Shown piece by piece: positions 53,865 through 62,590 of a DNA stretch of 64,000 bases (its first letter is position 1; each line of letters starts with the position of its first letter). Origin of the DNA: an uncultured Bacteroidota bacterium (GTDB lineage: Bacteria > Bacteroidota > Bacteroidia > Chitinophagales > Saprospiraceae); assembly GCA_937870795.1 (NCBI GenBank), contig CALMWS010000075.1, positions 1-64,000 on the forward strand, given 5' to 3'. Both the position numbers and the translations under genes were made by a program. The notes beneath the pieces were generated by a model, which had not been told where the DNA came from, did no database searches, and was given only the letters and a program-made list of their open reading frames with translations.

Positions 53865-56096
53865 ATGAGTCAAAACACATTAACCACGGTTGAAACAGCT
53901 GGCAAGCTGGGTCTTTTGCCGGAAGAATTTGAGAAGATCAAAGAAATTTTGGGGAGGACCCCAAATTTTACAGAGCTGAGTATTTTTTCGGTCATGTGGA
54001 GCGAGCATTGTAGCTACAAAAATTCGATCAAATACCTCAAAACCCTGCCGAGAGAAGGCGCCTGCCTGTTGGTTGGTGCTGGAGAAGAAAATGCCGGTCT
54101 TGTAGATATCGGTGATGGCCTGGGTTGCGCATTTAAAATTGAATCCCACAACCACCCATCTGCCATAGAGCCTTATCAGGGCGCGGCAACCGGTGTGGGT
54201 GGTATCCATAGAGATATATTTACAATGGGAGCCAGGCCCATTGCCGCTTTAAACTCACTTCGTTTTGGGGATATTTCATTGCCCCACACCCAAAGACTGG
54301 TCAAGGGAGTAGTAAGCGGTATTGGGGGTTATGGCAATTGCCTGGGTGTGCCCACCATTGGTGGAGAAGTGTATTTTGATGCCTGCTACAATCAAAATAT
54401 TTTGGTAAATGCCATGTCTATTGGTACGGTTAAAAAAGGAGAAACGGTTTCTGCCAGAGCAGATGGGCCGGGCAACCCTGTTTTCATCGTTGGGTCAGCC
54501 ACCGGTAAAGATGGTATTCATGGTGCCACATTTGCATCTGCTGACCTTACAGAAAATTCAGCTGAAGACCTGCCTGCGGTACAGGTGGGAGATCCTTTTC
54601 AGGAAAAACTCTTGCTGGAGGCAAGTCTTGAAGCCATCCAAACGGGTGCCATTGTGGGCATGCAGGACATGGGGGCTGCAGGCATTACTTGTTCCACTTC
54701 AGAGATGAGTGCCAAATCTGCTACGGGGATGGTCATCGACCTCGACAAAGTGCCAACCAGACAATCCAACATGCAGGCCTTTGAAATTCTTCTTTCAGAA
54801 TCTCAGGAGAGGATGCTCATTGTTTGCCATAAAGGTCAGGAAGATAAGCTCATGGCCGTTTTTGATAAATGGGATCTTGAATGCGAAGAAATAGGTTATG
54901 TCACAGATACGGGCATGCTTGAGTTTTTTCACCATGGAGAGATGGTAGCACATGTGCCGGCAGAACCCCTTGTTTTAGGCGGTGGCGCCCCCGTATACGA
55001 TCGCGCCTATACGAAACCAAATTACATAGATAATCTACAGGATTACAATTCATCGAACATACCCGGTCCTGCACAATTACAGAAGACTTTGGAGGATGTA
55101 GTGTCTTCACCCAACCTTTTGAGCAAACGTTGGATTTATGAGCAGTATGATAGCATGGTACGAACCAATACCCGTACCACCAATACCGCATCAGATGCAG
55201 CCGTAATCAGGGTGAAAGAAAATGGTAAGGGCATAGCAGCAACTGTAGATTGTAATTCTTCTTATGTATATGCCGATCCCTACCAGGGAGCCATGATCGC
55301 AGTAGCAGAAGCTGCCCGCAACCTGGTTTGTGCAGGTGCAGAACCATTGGCGGTAACAAATAACCTCAATTTTGGCAACCCCTACAACGAAGAGGTATAT
55401 TGGCAATTTGTTCATGCTGTCAAAGGCATGGGTGATGCCTGCCGAAAATTCAATACACCCGTTACTGGGGGTAATGTAAGTTTTTACAATCAATCAGTAC
55501 TTAAAGATAAAATTGAGCCCATCTATCCCACCCCAACCATTGGTATGATTGGTTTGATCAACGATCAGCATCTTTTCAGATCACTATCCTTTCAGCGCGA
55601 AGGAGATTCCATTTTTTTGATAGGCAAAACAACAGATGATCTCAATCAAAGTGAATACATCAAGAGAGTCTTCAACATTAAGGAGAGCAAGTGCCCTCGT
55701 TTTGATCTTGAAGAAGAGTATCACTTGCAGCAGGTAATTAAAAAAGTAATTAGAAATACACGTGTCAGTTCAGTACATGATATTGCCGAAGGTGGCTTAT
55801 TTATGAACCTTCTGGAAAGTGGTTTTGAAAATGGAAAAGGATTTGAAATTGCCAACCCAACAAAGCTGAGGGACGATGTATTTTTACTCAGTGAGTCTCA
55901 AAGCCGTGTGGTCGTTTCTATTGCACCGGAATTTAAGAATAGTTTAACGGATTTACTGGCACAAAGTGACGTAGAATTTGTTGAACTGGGAAGGGTTACC
56001 GGCAGTGAAATTGTGTTGGGTTCAACTTCATTGGGTTCAATTGAAGATTGGAAAAACACTTACGATCACAAACTGGGACAATTGATTGAAGCGTAA
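53865..56096 (+). CDS. purL: Phosphoribosylformylglycinamidine synthase subunit PurL
   Basis: 743-residue small-form PurL, the ATP-dependent FGAM synthetase of purine synthesis that works with separate PurS and PurQ subunits. Two PurM-like halves: [14 protein letters not shown] (about 43-56), [53 protein letters not shown], then in the second half [37 protein letters not shown] and [13 protein letters not shown]. The glutaminase domain of long-form PurL is absent. Full length. purM, acting next in the pathway, is at 60.5 kb but not in the same operon. Confidence 0.97.
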   Translation: MSQNTLTTVETAGKLGLLPEEFEKIKEILGRTPNFTELSIFSVMWSEHCSYKNSIKYLKTLPREGACLLVGAGEENAGLVDIGDGLGCAFKIESHNHPSAIEPYQGAATGVGGIHRDIFTMGARPIAALNSLRFGDISLPHTQRLVKGVVSGIGGYGNCLGVPTIGGEVYFDACYNQNILVNAMSIGTVKKGETVSARADGPGNPVFIVGSATGKDGIHGATFASADLTENSAEDLPAVQVGDPFQEKLLLEASLEAIQTGAIVGMQDMGAAGITCSTSEMSAKSATGMVIDLDKVPTRQSNMQAFEILLSESQERMLIVCHKGQEDKLMAVFDKWDLECEEIGYVTDTGMLEFFHHGEMVAHVPAEPLVLGGGAPVYDRAYTKPNYIDNLQDYNSSNIPGPAQLQKTLEDVVSSPNLLSKRWIYEQYDSMVRTNTRTTNTASDAAVIRVKENGKGIAATVDCNSSYVYADPYQGAMIAVAEAARNLVCAGAEPLAVTNNLNFGNPYNEEVYWQFVHAVKGMGDACRKFNTPVTGGNVSFYNQSVLKDKIEPIYPTPTIGMIGLINDQHLFRSLSFQREGDSIFLIGKTTDDLNQSEYIKRVFNIKESKCPRFDLEEEYHLQQVIKKVIRNTRVSSVHDIAEGGLFMNLLESGFENGKGFEIANPTKLRDDVFLLSESQSRVVVSIAPEFKNSLTDLLAQSDVEFVELGRVTGSEIVLGSTSLGSIEDWKNTYDHKLGQLIEA

Positions 56097-56122
56097 ATTA
56101 AACAACCTAATTATTAAAATAC

Positions 56123-57232
56123 ATGCATAATATCAGATTCTTTTATTTGTTTCTATTCTTTGCCGGCTTGTTTGCAGCTTGTGGAGCAATGAATGGCACA
56201 TCTATTTCCGGAAAAATTGAAAATGCCGGAGATATGAGCATTTTCCTGGATCGTGTGGGTTTGAATACTACCAGCAATGTCAGATTGTCGGCTGAAAAAA
56301 CAGGAGCAGATGGTAGTTTTAAATTTTCGTTGCCGGATGGTATTCAGAAAGGCATCTACCGCATTACATTGGGCGCAAAATCTTTGGAACTCGTTTCAGA
56401 TGGAAGTGAAAAAGACATTGTCATCAACGGTGATCTCAACACGCTTCAAAATATGGATTACAAGGTAACGGGATCAAAGTTAACAGAAAAATTTCTGGCC
56501 ATCGTTCAAGGCTTTGTTCGTAAGGAAATAGATGTAACTCGTTTGACAGAGTTGGCAGAAAAAGAAGCCGATCCCCTTGTGGCATTTATGGTGGCCAGCA
56601 GGATGTTTACTTTTAGAGAAGAATTTGCAGACCTCCACGTCAAAGTTTCTTCCCGATTAAAAGAAACGGGCGTTGACTTTGCGCTGGAATATGAAAACAT
56701 AGCCTCCACCCTACTGAAACAAGCCGCCAGAAGAATGGCCACTGCCAAAATCCAGTTGGGCATGGACGCTCCGGAAATTGCCATGGAGGGAGTGGATGGA
56801 AAAGTTAAAAAATTATCTGACTACAGAGGTAAAGTGGTTTTGATAGATTTTTGGGCAAGTTGGTGTGGACCATGCAGAAAGGCTAACCCTCATGTTGTTG
56901 AAATTTATGAAAAGTACAAGGACAAAGGCTTTGATGTATTTAGCGTATCTCTCGATGGCGTAGACAATAGAACGAGGGCATCTATGCAAGGTGATGCTGC
57001 GCAGATCCAACAAAACCTCGATAGATCGAAAGAGCGATGGTTGGGAGCAATCGCACAAGACAACCTGCATTGGCCCGGACATGTCAGCGATCTTAAAAAA
57101 TGGGATTGTGTGGCGGCAGCCGAATATGGTGTGTCTTCCATTCCCAAAACATTTTTAGTAGATAAAAATGGAAAGATTGCGGCTATAGATCCGAGGTACA
57201 ATCTGGAAGCAGAAATTTTGAAATTTCTTTAA
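56123..57232 (+). CDS. TlpA-like thiol-disulfide lipoprotein with N-terminal DUF4369-like domain
   Basis: 369-residue predicted lipoprotein (signal ending FAAC, about residue 19). Residues about 25-120 form a DUF4369-like beta domain (ISGKIENAGDMSIFLDR), then a helical linker, then a TlpA/AhpC-type thioredoxin domain from about 215 with FWASWCGPCRKANPHV (redox CGPC) and SSIPKTFLVDKNGKI (cis-Pro loop). Typical of Bacteroidota periplasmic reductants, anchored facing the periplasm. It lies 26 bases after purL and may share its transcript; it converges with coaE with 8 bases between stops. Confidence 0.88.
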   Translation: MHNIRFFYLFLFFAGLFAACGAMNGTSISGKIENAGDMSIFLDRVGLNTTSNVRLSAEKTGADGSFKFSLPDGIQKGIYRITLGAKSLELVSDGSEKDIVINGDLNTLQNMDYKVTGSKLTEKFLAIVQGFVRKEIDVTRLTELAEKEADPLVAFMVASRMFTFREEFADLHVKVSSRLKETGVDFALEYENIASTLLKQAARRMATAKIQLGMDAPEIAMEGVDGKVKKLSDYRGKVVLIDFWASWCGPCRKANPHVVEIYEKYKDKGFDVFSVSLDGVDNRTRASMQGDAAQIQQNLDRSKERWLGAIAQDNLHWPGHVSDLKKWDCVAAAEYGVSSIPKTFLVDKNGKIAAIDPRYNLEAEILKFL

Positions 57233-57240
57233 AATTGTAA

Positions 57241-57825
57241 CTAGTGAGCTTTTAATTGACGATAAATTTTTAAGACCTGGGCAATGACAGATTGGCTGCC
57301 ATCGTTTACCACAATCCAATCTGCATATTCCTTCATCTCCGCTTCGGATAGCTGGCTCTTGATTCTGGCAACCACAGCCTGCCGATTCATTCGATTGCGT
57401 TTCATGACCCTTTGAATTCGAATTTCTTCAGGACAGGTCACCAAAATGATATAATCCAACTCTTTATAGCTGCCCGATTGAATGAGCAAGGCAGCTTCTT
57501 TTAAAGTAATATCAGCTGTTTGAGCTTCTTGCCACCGCCTGCCATCTTCAATCACAGCAGGGTGAACAATTTGGTTCATCTTCTCTCTTAAGACAGGATT
57601 TTGAAAAACAGCCTGCGATATAAAGGCACGATTGAGTCTTCCATTTCGGAAATAGGCATCAACACCAAAAAGTGATAGAATGGCTTTTTTCACAACAGCA
57701 TTGCTTGTCATTATAGATTTAGCCCTGTCATCTGCATAATAAACCGGCACACCCAATGTTTCAAAGATTTTGCAGATAGTGGATTTTCCGCTGCCAATTC
57801 CCCCCGTAATTCCTAATTTAATCAT
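57241..57825 (-). CDS. coaE: Dephospho-CoA kinase
   Basis: 194-residue P-loop kinase for the last step of coenzyme A synthesis. Walker A GITGGIGSGKSTICKIF (about 5-21), the conserved YYADDRAK (about 29), NQIVHPAV and RNRMNRQAV (lid arginines). Full length. Last gene of the overlapping eamA-yigZ-coaE unit; it starts in a 4-base ATGA overlap with yigZ. Confidence 0.95.
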   Translation of the reverse strand: MIKLGITGGIGSGKSTICKIFETLGVPVYYADDRAKSIMTSNAVVKKAILSLFGVDAYFRNGRLNRAFISQAVFQNPVLREKMNQIVHPAVIEDGRRWQEAQTADITLKEAALLIQSGSYKELDYIILVTCPEEIRIQRVMKRNRMNRQAVVARIKSQLSEAEMKEYADWIVVNDGSQSVIAQVLKIYRQLKAH

Positions 57826-58490
57826 GGTCGCAAAATGGATTGACTGGTGATTTTACAATATGGAATTTCAGTATCATCGTTTATCATTTCATCCGGAAGA
57901 CCCAACAAAAATGATCTGAATCGAAGAAATTTGGAGTCAAATTCTGCCACCCCACACAAAGCTTCTACCGTAGCAGTTTCTCCAAAACTTTTATCACCGA
58001 TCTCAAATTCTACCCACTTGAGTGCATTGAGTACCTGTCCCATCTCAGCATAATCTATTGTGAAAATGGTGCGCATCATTTCTCTTTTTTCTTCTCTGCC
58101 GGCCAAAGTGAGCACTTCAGAGGCTGCGTCTTTGTATGCTGCAATCAAACCGGATGCCCCCAACTTGGTGCCGCCGTAGTACCTGACCACAAAGACTACC
58201 ACATCCGTTACATCATGGCTTAAAATCTGCCCATAAATGGGTTTGCCTGCCGTATTTGAGGGCTCGCCATCATCAACCATCCTGAATCGGTTTTGGTCCG
58301 ATCCCAGCCGATATGCATAACAAATGTGTGTTGCTTTTGGGTGCAATTTCCACAACATTTCCAACTTTTGTTCTACCTGCAATTCAGTTTGCACGGCATA
58401 GGCAAAGGCAATGAATTTGCTGGCTTTTTCGCGTGTATCGGTAACAGCATCTTCTGAAATGGTATGGTAAATATCCGGCCTCACTTCCAT
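57822..58490 (-). CDS. yigZ: YigZ/IMPACT family protein
   Basis: 222-residue YigZ protein: an N-terminal IMPACT domain with KFIAFAYAV, THICYAYRLG, DDGEPSNTAGKPIYGQI (about 78-94) and VRYYGGTKLGASGLI, and a C-terminal DUF1949-like ferredoxin fold. The family is related to elongation factor domain IV and eukaryotic IMPACT; role in bacteria not settled. Overlaps eamA by 10 bases and coaE by 4. Confidence 0.93.
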   Translation of the reverse strand: MEVRPDIYHTISEDAVTDTREKASKFIAFAYAVQTELQVEQKLEMLWKLHPKATHICYAYRLGSDQNRFRMVDDGEPSNTAGKPIYGQILSHDVTDVVVFVVRYYGGTKLGASGLIAAYKDAASEVLTLAGREEKREMMRTIFTIDYAEMGQVLNALKWVEFEIGDKSFGETATVEALCGVAEFDSKFLRFRSFLLGLPDEMINDDTEIPYCKITSQSILRP

Positions 58491-59353
58491 GGTAAAGAAA
58501 GTAAAACAATGGCTGCCACCGCAAGCACAAAACCTTTTATACGGTTGGATGTAAAATCTTCTTTAAACAAAAAGATGCCCGTAAGTGTGGTCAACAAAAT
58601 AATCGATACATTGAGCATTGGAAACAACACACTGCCCTGCCATCCCCCGGCCAATAAAACAACAATCAGATATATGGAGAAAAAATTGGGAATGCCCAGC
58701 ATGATACCGGCAATAACATCTATGCGCGACCATTTTTCACCCGACTTAAAATCCTGAATCATGACGTAAATAAGACCGGTAAGACCGGCAAAGCCAAACA
58801 AAGAGGCTGTAAACAACAGGCCATGATCAGCTGAAACACCTTTACGTTCGGATAAGAACAAACTTAGATCCACCATGCTTGAGCCCAACCAGGTTAAGAA
58901 TGGCAAAGAAAATGTGGTTTTCAAAAGAGCGGATGATAGTCCGAAAGACCCATTTGAGTTGATAAAGACCACCGCCATTACCGCTGCCATCAGGCCGGAG
59001 ATTTTCCACGGAGTTAAGGTCTCGCCAAAAAAAATAAGAGCAACTAAGACAGGAATGATCAATGACAATTTTTGAGATGTAGTAGCTACCATCACTCCAT
59101 GATTTGCCACCGTTTTACCTATAACTACAAAAACTGTAAAAAACATGATGCCCATTGGAAGCGACCAATGAATCATTTCACCCAGATGGGGCAATGATGC
59201 GTTAAAGTTGGAAAAATCGGTTAACCAGGCAGTGGCTACACAAGTGAAATAATTAATGACAATGGCCCTACGAACGTCTACCTTGTACCATGGGAAGATT
59301 TTAAAAATCATCGCCACCAAAACGTTAAGCAGGATACAAAGAATAAAAATCAA
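58481..59353 (-). CDS. EamA/DMT-superfamily transporter
   Basis: 290-residue inner-membrane protein with about ten hydrophobic helices in two repeats, as in drug/metabolite transporters. The first helix begins at the start codon, which is TTG 59353; no ATG is available before residue 15. Segments such as SQKLSLIIPVLVALIFFGETLTPWKISGL (only part shown: PVLVALIFFGE) mark the EamA fold. Substrate unknown. First gene of the overlapping unit with yigZ and coaE. Confidence 0.78.
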   Translation of the reverse strand: MIFILCILLNVLVAMIFKIFPWYKVDVRRAIVINYFTCVATAWLTDFSNFNASLPHLGEMIHWSLPMGIMFFTVFVVIGKTVANHGVMVATTSQKLSLIIPVLVALIFFGETLTPWKISGLMAAVMAVVFINSNGSFGLSSALLKTTFSLPFLTWLGSSMVDLSLFLSERKGVSADHGLLFTASLFGFAGLTGLIYVMIQDFKSGEKWSRIDVIAGIMLGIPNFFSIYLIVVLLAGGWQGSVLFPMLNVSIILLTTLTGIFLFKEDFTSNRIKGFVLAVAAIVLLSLPWK

Positions 59354-59418
59354 CCGAACAAATTTTGAAGGCTAAGGTATGACAATACTTATAGAGGCTT
59401 GAGATTTTGACAAAAAAA

Positions 59419-59440
59419 AAGACCCGCCAAAGCGGGTCTT
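59419..59440 (-). terminator. Rho-independent terminator after the barrel-protein gene
   Basis: Perfect 9-bp stem AAGACCCGC/GCGGGTCTT with a CAAA loop; on the minus strand it is followed by a nine-T run. It lies 45 bases after the stop at 59485. Confidence 0.92.
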
Positions 59441-59484
59441 TACTGTATTTATATAAATGGTAGCTCTACAGTTGTGTCGTATAA

Positions 59485-60120
59485 TCAGAAGCCATATCCA
59501 ACAGAAAATGTAATCTGATTGGCACCGGTTCTGAATTTTGATTTGGCTGCACCAAAAAATACGTGGTCGCCAATGGTGGTGAGTGCATTTTCGTATCTCA
59601 GGTCGAGGGCCAGATTACCAATGTCATAGCCAACAGCTCCGGAGAATCCATAAGTCATAGGAGCCAGTTTTTCCACATAGGTAGGAATTTCGGTAAAAGC
59701 AGATTTGTGGTCTGCCAAAAAGTGGAAAACAGGACCAAAGCCCAATCTGATGTTGTTGGATGTAATACCTGCATTGATGATCAGATCCATGGTTTTCCAT
59801 TCTTCGGTCACCATTTTTGGCTGGTTGTCGCGGGTATTGTAAGTGATTTGGTCAAAACCAAGGCTGTAGCCGCTAAAAAGGGCATCAACCTGAAGGTAAC
59901 TCCAACCCATAACCTTTTTGGCGTAAATACCGGCACTGAAAACAGGGCTAGCCTTGGCGAAGGTCAATTTATGGGTAACATAATCATTTTCGTTGCCTGC
60001 GTAAACAGATTCAGGTCGGGTTGGGATAATGCCGATGCTGGTTTTAAAGCCTACGGTTCCCTGAGCAGTGGCGGCCAAAGTGGTCAATAAAAAGGCGGCC
60101 ATCCATAAAGTGTTTCTCAT
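59485..60120 (-). CDS. Outer-membrane beta-barrel protein (porin family)
   Basis: 211-residue exported protein: signal peptide MRNTLWMAAFL...LAATA|QGTVG with Gln at +1, then alternating amphipathic strands and a C-terminal strand ending SVGYGF with terminal Phe, as in small 8-10-strand barrels (OmpW/PF13568-type). No enzymatic motif. Function unknown. Followed by a strong terminator; upstream lies a perfect 10-bp palindrome that may be an operator. Confidence 0.8.
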   Translation of the reverse strand: MRNTLWMAAFLLTTLAATAQGTVGFKTSIGIIPTRPESVYAGNENDYVTHKLTFAKASPVFSAGIYAKKVMGWSYLQVDALFSGYSLGFDQITYNTRDNQPKMVTEEWKTMDLIINAGITSNNIRLGFGPVFHFLADHKSAFTEIPTYVEKLAPMTYGFSGAVGYDIGNLALDLRYENALTTIGDHVFFGAAKSKFRTGANQITFSVGYGF

Positions 60121-60151
60121 TTTGTATTTCTTTACTGTGTTTTATACTAGA

Positions 60152-60174
60152 TATTCGTTTATGTTAAACGAATA
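60152..60174. promoter_or_regulatory. Operator-like palindrome upstream of the barrel-protein gene; intergenic 60121-60510
   Basis: Perfect inverted repeat TATTCGTTTA-TGT-TAAACGAATA, 31-54 bases before the ATG at 60120. No T-run follows on either strand, so it is not a terminator; size and symmetry fit a dimeric regulator site. The rest of the 390-bp divergent gap to purM is AT-rich and has no gene beyond the purM -7 box. Confidence 0.5.
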
Positions 60175-60486
60175 AAAAATTCACATATTGTATATATACG
60201 ACAAATAATTTCCCTTCACCCCCCTATTTCACCCCCTCACAATATTTTATTTTATTTTCAAGATAAATCATATAATAAAATATTTAATATGATTGAACAT
60301 TCGCAAAAATAAAGTCAAATATTTTACAAAACTTAATACTGGGAGAATAATCAGAACAGCAAAACCTAAATTAAACAAGGAAATACTGAACATGTTTGAC
60401 GTAAAGTTCACAATTATTTCCCAATATTAGACAATTATTTTACATATTTCCCCCTGTTGAGAGCCAAATTAGATTGGTTTGGGGGC

Positions 60487-60494
60487 TATATTTG
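60487..60494 (+). promoter_or_regulatory. -7 box of purM
   Basis: TATATTTG, exact TAnnTTTG, with 16 nt to ATG 60511. This excludes the longer frame starting at 60457. Confidence 0.6.
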
Positions 60495-60510
60495 CAAAAA
60501 AAATCACAAA

Positions 60511-61665
60511 ATGTCTTCGGGGAGGTATGAACAAAGGGGTGTTTCAGCTGATAAATCAGAGGTACATCAGGCAATCCAAAATTTGGACAAGGGAATCTTC
60601 CCCAATGCATTTTGTAAAATCCTGCCGGATATAACAGGAGGCGATGATGCATACTGCAATCTCATGCATGCAGACACGGCAGGGACAAAAACGAGTTTGG
60701 CTTACATTTACTGGAAAGAGACCGGCGACCTATCGGTTTGGGAAGGCATCGTACAAGATGCACTTGTAATGAATTTAGACGATATGGCCTGTTCCGGTTT
60801 GGTCAACGATTTTATTGTTTCGTCTACCATTGGCAGAAATAAAAACCTCATTCCTGCAGAAGTATTAAAAACATTAATTGAAGCAGGACCAAAATTTGCC
60901 TCCAGGCTAGCAAAATTTGGCATCAACATGCACCTGGCGGGAGGAGAGACTGCAGACGTAGGTGACATCGTACGCACAGCTGATGTAGGATTTACGGTCT
61001 TCGGACGCATGAAAAAAGAGGATGTGATACAGATTGATATCAGGGAGGAAGATTACATCGTGGGCTTTGCCGGTTATGGCCAAACAACCTATGAAGACAG
61101 CTACAACGGTGGCATGGGCAGCAATGGGCTCACCTCTGCCAGGCACGACGTATTTGCCAACAGTTACGCGCAAAAGTACCCTGAAAGTTTTGATCCATCT
61201 CTTCCTGCTGACCTGGTATACGCTGGCACCAGGAAGCTAACTGAAGAAATTTCAATAGATGGAACAACCACAACCCTGGGTAAGTTGGTACTCTCCCCTA
61301 CCAGGACATTTTTGCCATTCCTGGCCACTGTGCTCCCTGAATTGAAAAAAGAAATCAACGGCATTATTCATAACACCGGTGGTGGTTTGTACAAAGTTGA
61401 GAAGTTTATTGCCAATGGGTTGTGCGCTGTTAAAGACAATTTGCTCCCCGTTCCACCTTTGTTTCAGATTATCGGACAAGAGTCGGGAACGGCACAAATG
61501 GATATGTTTAAGATCTTCAATATGGGTACAAGATTGGAAATATATACCCCCCATTTGGAATCTGCTAAAATTATGATAGAGGAAGCTGAAAAATTGGGAA
61601 TCCGTGCCCAAATAATAGGTCGCGTAGTTGCGGGTGAACAAGAAAAAGTGAAAATAATTGATTAA
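60511..61665 (+). CDS. purM: Phosphoribosylformylglycinamidine cyclo-ligase (AIR synthetase)
   Basis: 384-residue PurM, closing FGAM to AIR with ATP in purine synthesis. Motifs: RGVSADKSEV near the start, MHADTAGTKTSLAYIYW, VMNLDDMACSG, HLAGGETADVGDIVRTADVGF (parts: GGETADVGD), FAGYGQTTYE, and HNTGGGLYKVEKF. Somewhat longer than E. coli PurM, as in other Bacteroidota. Start ATG 60511 (MSSGRYEQ) is set by the promoter box 16 nt upstream. A strong hairpin follows. purL is 4.4 kb away on the same strand. Confidence 0.94.
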   Translation: MSSGRYEQRGVSADKSEVHQAIQNLDKGIFPNAFCKILPDITGGDDAYCNLMHADTAGTKTSLAYIYWKETGDLSVWEGIVQDALVMNLDDMACSGLVNDFIVSSTIGRNKNLIPAEVLKTLIEAGPKFASRLAKFGINMHLAGGETADVGDIVRTADVGFTVFGRMKKEDVIQIDIREEDYIVGFAGYGQTTYEDSYNGGMGSNGLTSARHDVFANSYAQKYPESFDPSLPADLVYAGTRKLTEEISIDGTTTTLGKLVLSPTRTFLPFLATVLPELKKEINGIIHNTGGGLYKVEKFIANGLCAVKDNLLPVPPLFQIIGQESGTAQMDMFKIFNMGTRLEIYTPHLESAKIMIEEAEKLGIRAQIIGRVVAGEQEKVKIID

Positions 61666-61774
61666 AGATATATCCTCCGATCGGGCAGAATAATTTATTA
61701 GAAGAGAAGTTCATTTACAAGAGTCATTTAAGACCCATTTCATAGCGAATTTTAATACCCTAACCGACAAAAAA

Positions 61775-61819
61775 AAATAGTTATTGGCATTTCACCTAAA
61801 TGAAAGCCAATAACTATTT
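61775..61819. terminator. Bidirectional terminator between purM and the Sus-type operon
   Basis: Perfect 14-bp stem AAATAGTTATTGGC/GCCAATAACTATTT, extended inside by TTTCA/TGAAA across a one-base bulge, with A/T-rich flanks on both sides. It separates convergent genes. Confidence 0.9.
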
Positions 61820-61835
61820 ATTTAAAATTTGAATT

Positions 61836-62570
61836 TTATAGTTGACTCAGCGTAACTACAAATTTAAATCCCGCATCCCATTCTGTTTTAAAGGTGATGG
61901 TCTTGGCAGTTGGATCAACAACAAAACTTGTCATTGAAAGAGCTCCACCAAAATCGCCCACTTCAACTACATCGGTAAAAGTAAAATCATTGGCTGCAAT
62001 GTCGTTGGCTTTTACCTTCATGCCTTTGGCTGCATACGTATAACCGTAACCTCTTCCAAAATCATAGTAACCTCCAATTGCATCAGACAGCTGGTAAACG
62101 CCACCACCCAGGTCTTTAATTATAACAGGTCCGAGGTCCTGATATTGTGGACTTACCACTCCATTTCTTACAACGGTTGATGAATACATACCGGAAATAC
62201 TGGTTACAAGGTCTCCTGGACATTCCTGCCAAACTACACTTCTTTCAGCAGCTCCCGGAATTCCATCCTTGTTCACTGCACTATAGGAAATGCTGTAAAC
62301 ATCTGGTCCGTTGATGGTAGCTGAATTAAAATATTTACCAGTGACGACAGTTGTTACAGGAATTTGTTTTCCTTGCTCTTCAGCAATCAAACCTTCGTCT
62401 GTAAAACCTCCTGAAGGATTGCAGCCTAGGTCAATTTCAGCTGCCCCTTTCATGGTGAGTTTAGGTAAATAAGTAACTTCTGAGGCTACCGCTGTGTTGA
62501 CTGCCTCATCGCAGCTTGTGATGACCAGCGAAGAGAGGCCGAGTATAAAAGCAATATATAATTGTTTCAT
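61836..62570 (-). CDS. Sus-operon lipoprotein (SusE/DUF5012-like)
   Basis: 244-residue predicted lipoprotein: signal ending VITSC (about residue 19), Cys followed by DEAVN. Two beta-rich parts: residues about 30-115 resemble an Ig-like DUF5011/5012 module (LTMKGAAEIDLG, SISYSAVNKDG), and about 120-244 a second beta domain ending FKFVVTLSQL. Position directly after a SusD-type gene (20 bases) suggests a surface glycan- or peptide-binding partner like SusE; the exact domain label is inferred. Confidence 0.7.
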   Translation of the reverse strand: MKQLYIAFILGLSSLVITSCDEAVNTAVASEVTYLPKLTMKGAAEIDLGCNPSGGFTDEGLIAEEQGKQIPVTTVVTGKYFNSATINGPDVYSISYSAVNKDGIPGAAERSVVWQECPGDLVTSISGMYSSTVVRNGVVSPQYQDLGPVIIKDLGGGVYQLSDAIGGYYDFGRGYGYTYAAKGMKVKANDIAANDFTFTDVVEVGDFGGALSMTSFVVDPTAKTITFKTEWDAGFKFVVTLSQL

Positions 62571-62590
62571 TTTTTAAAGTTTTAAAATTA

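Noticed and set aside
53865..61665. purL-purM as a single purine operon
   Set aside because: They are 4.4 kb apart with minus-strand genes between, and each has its own -7 box.
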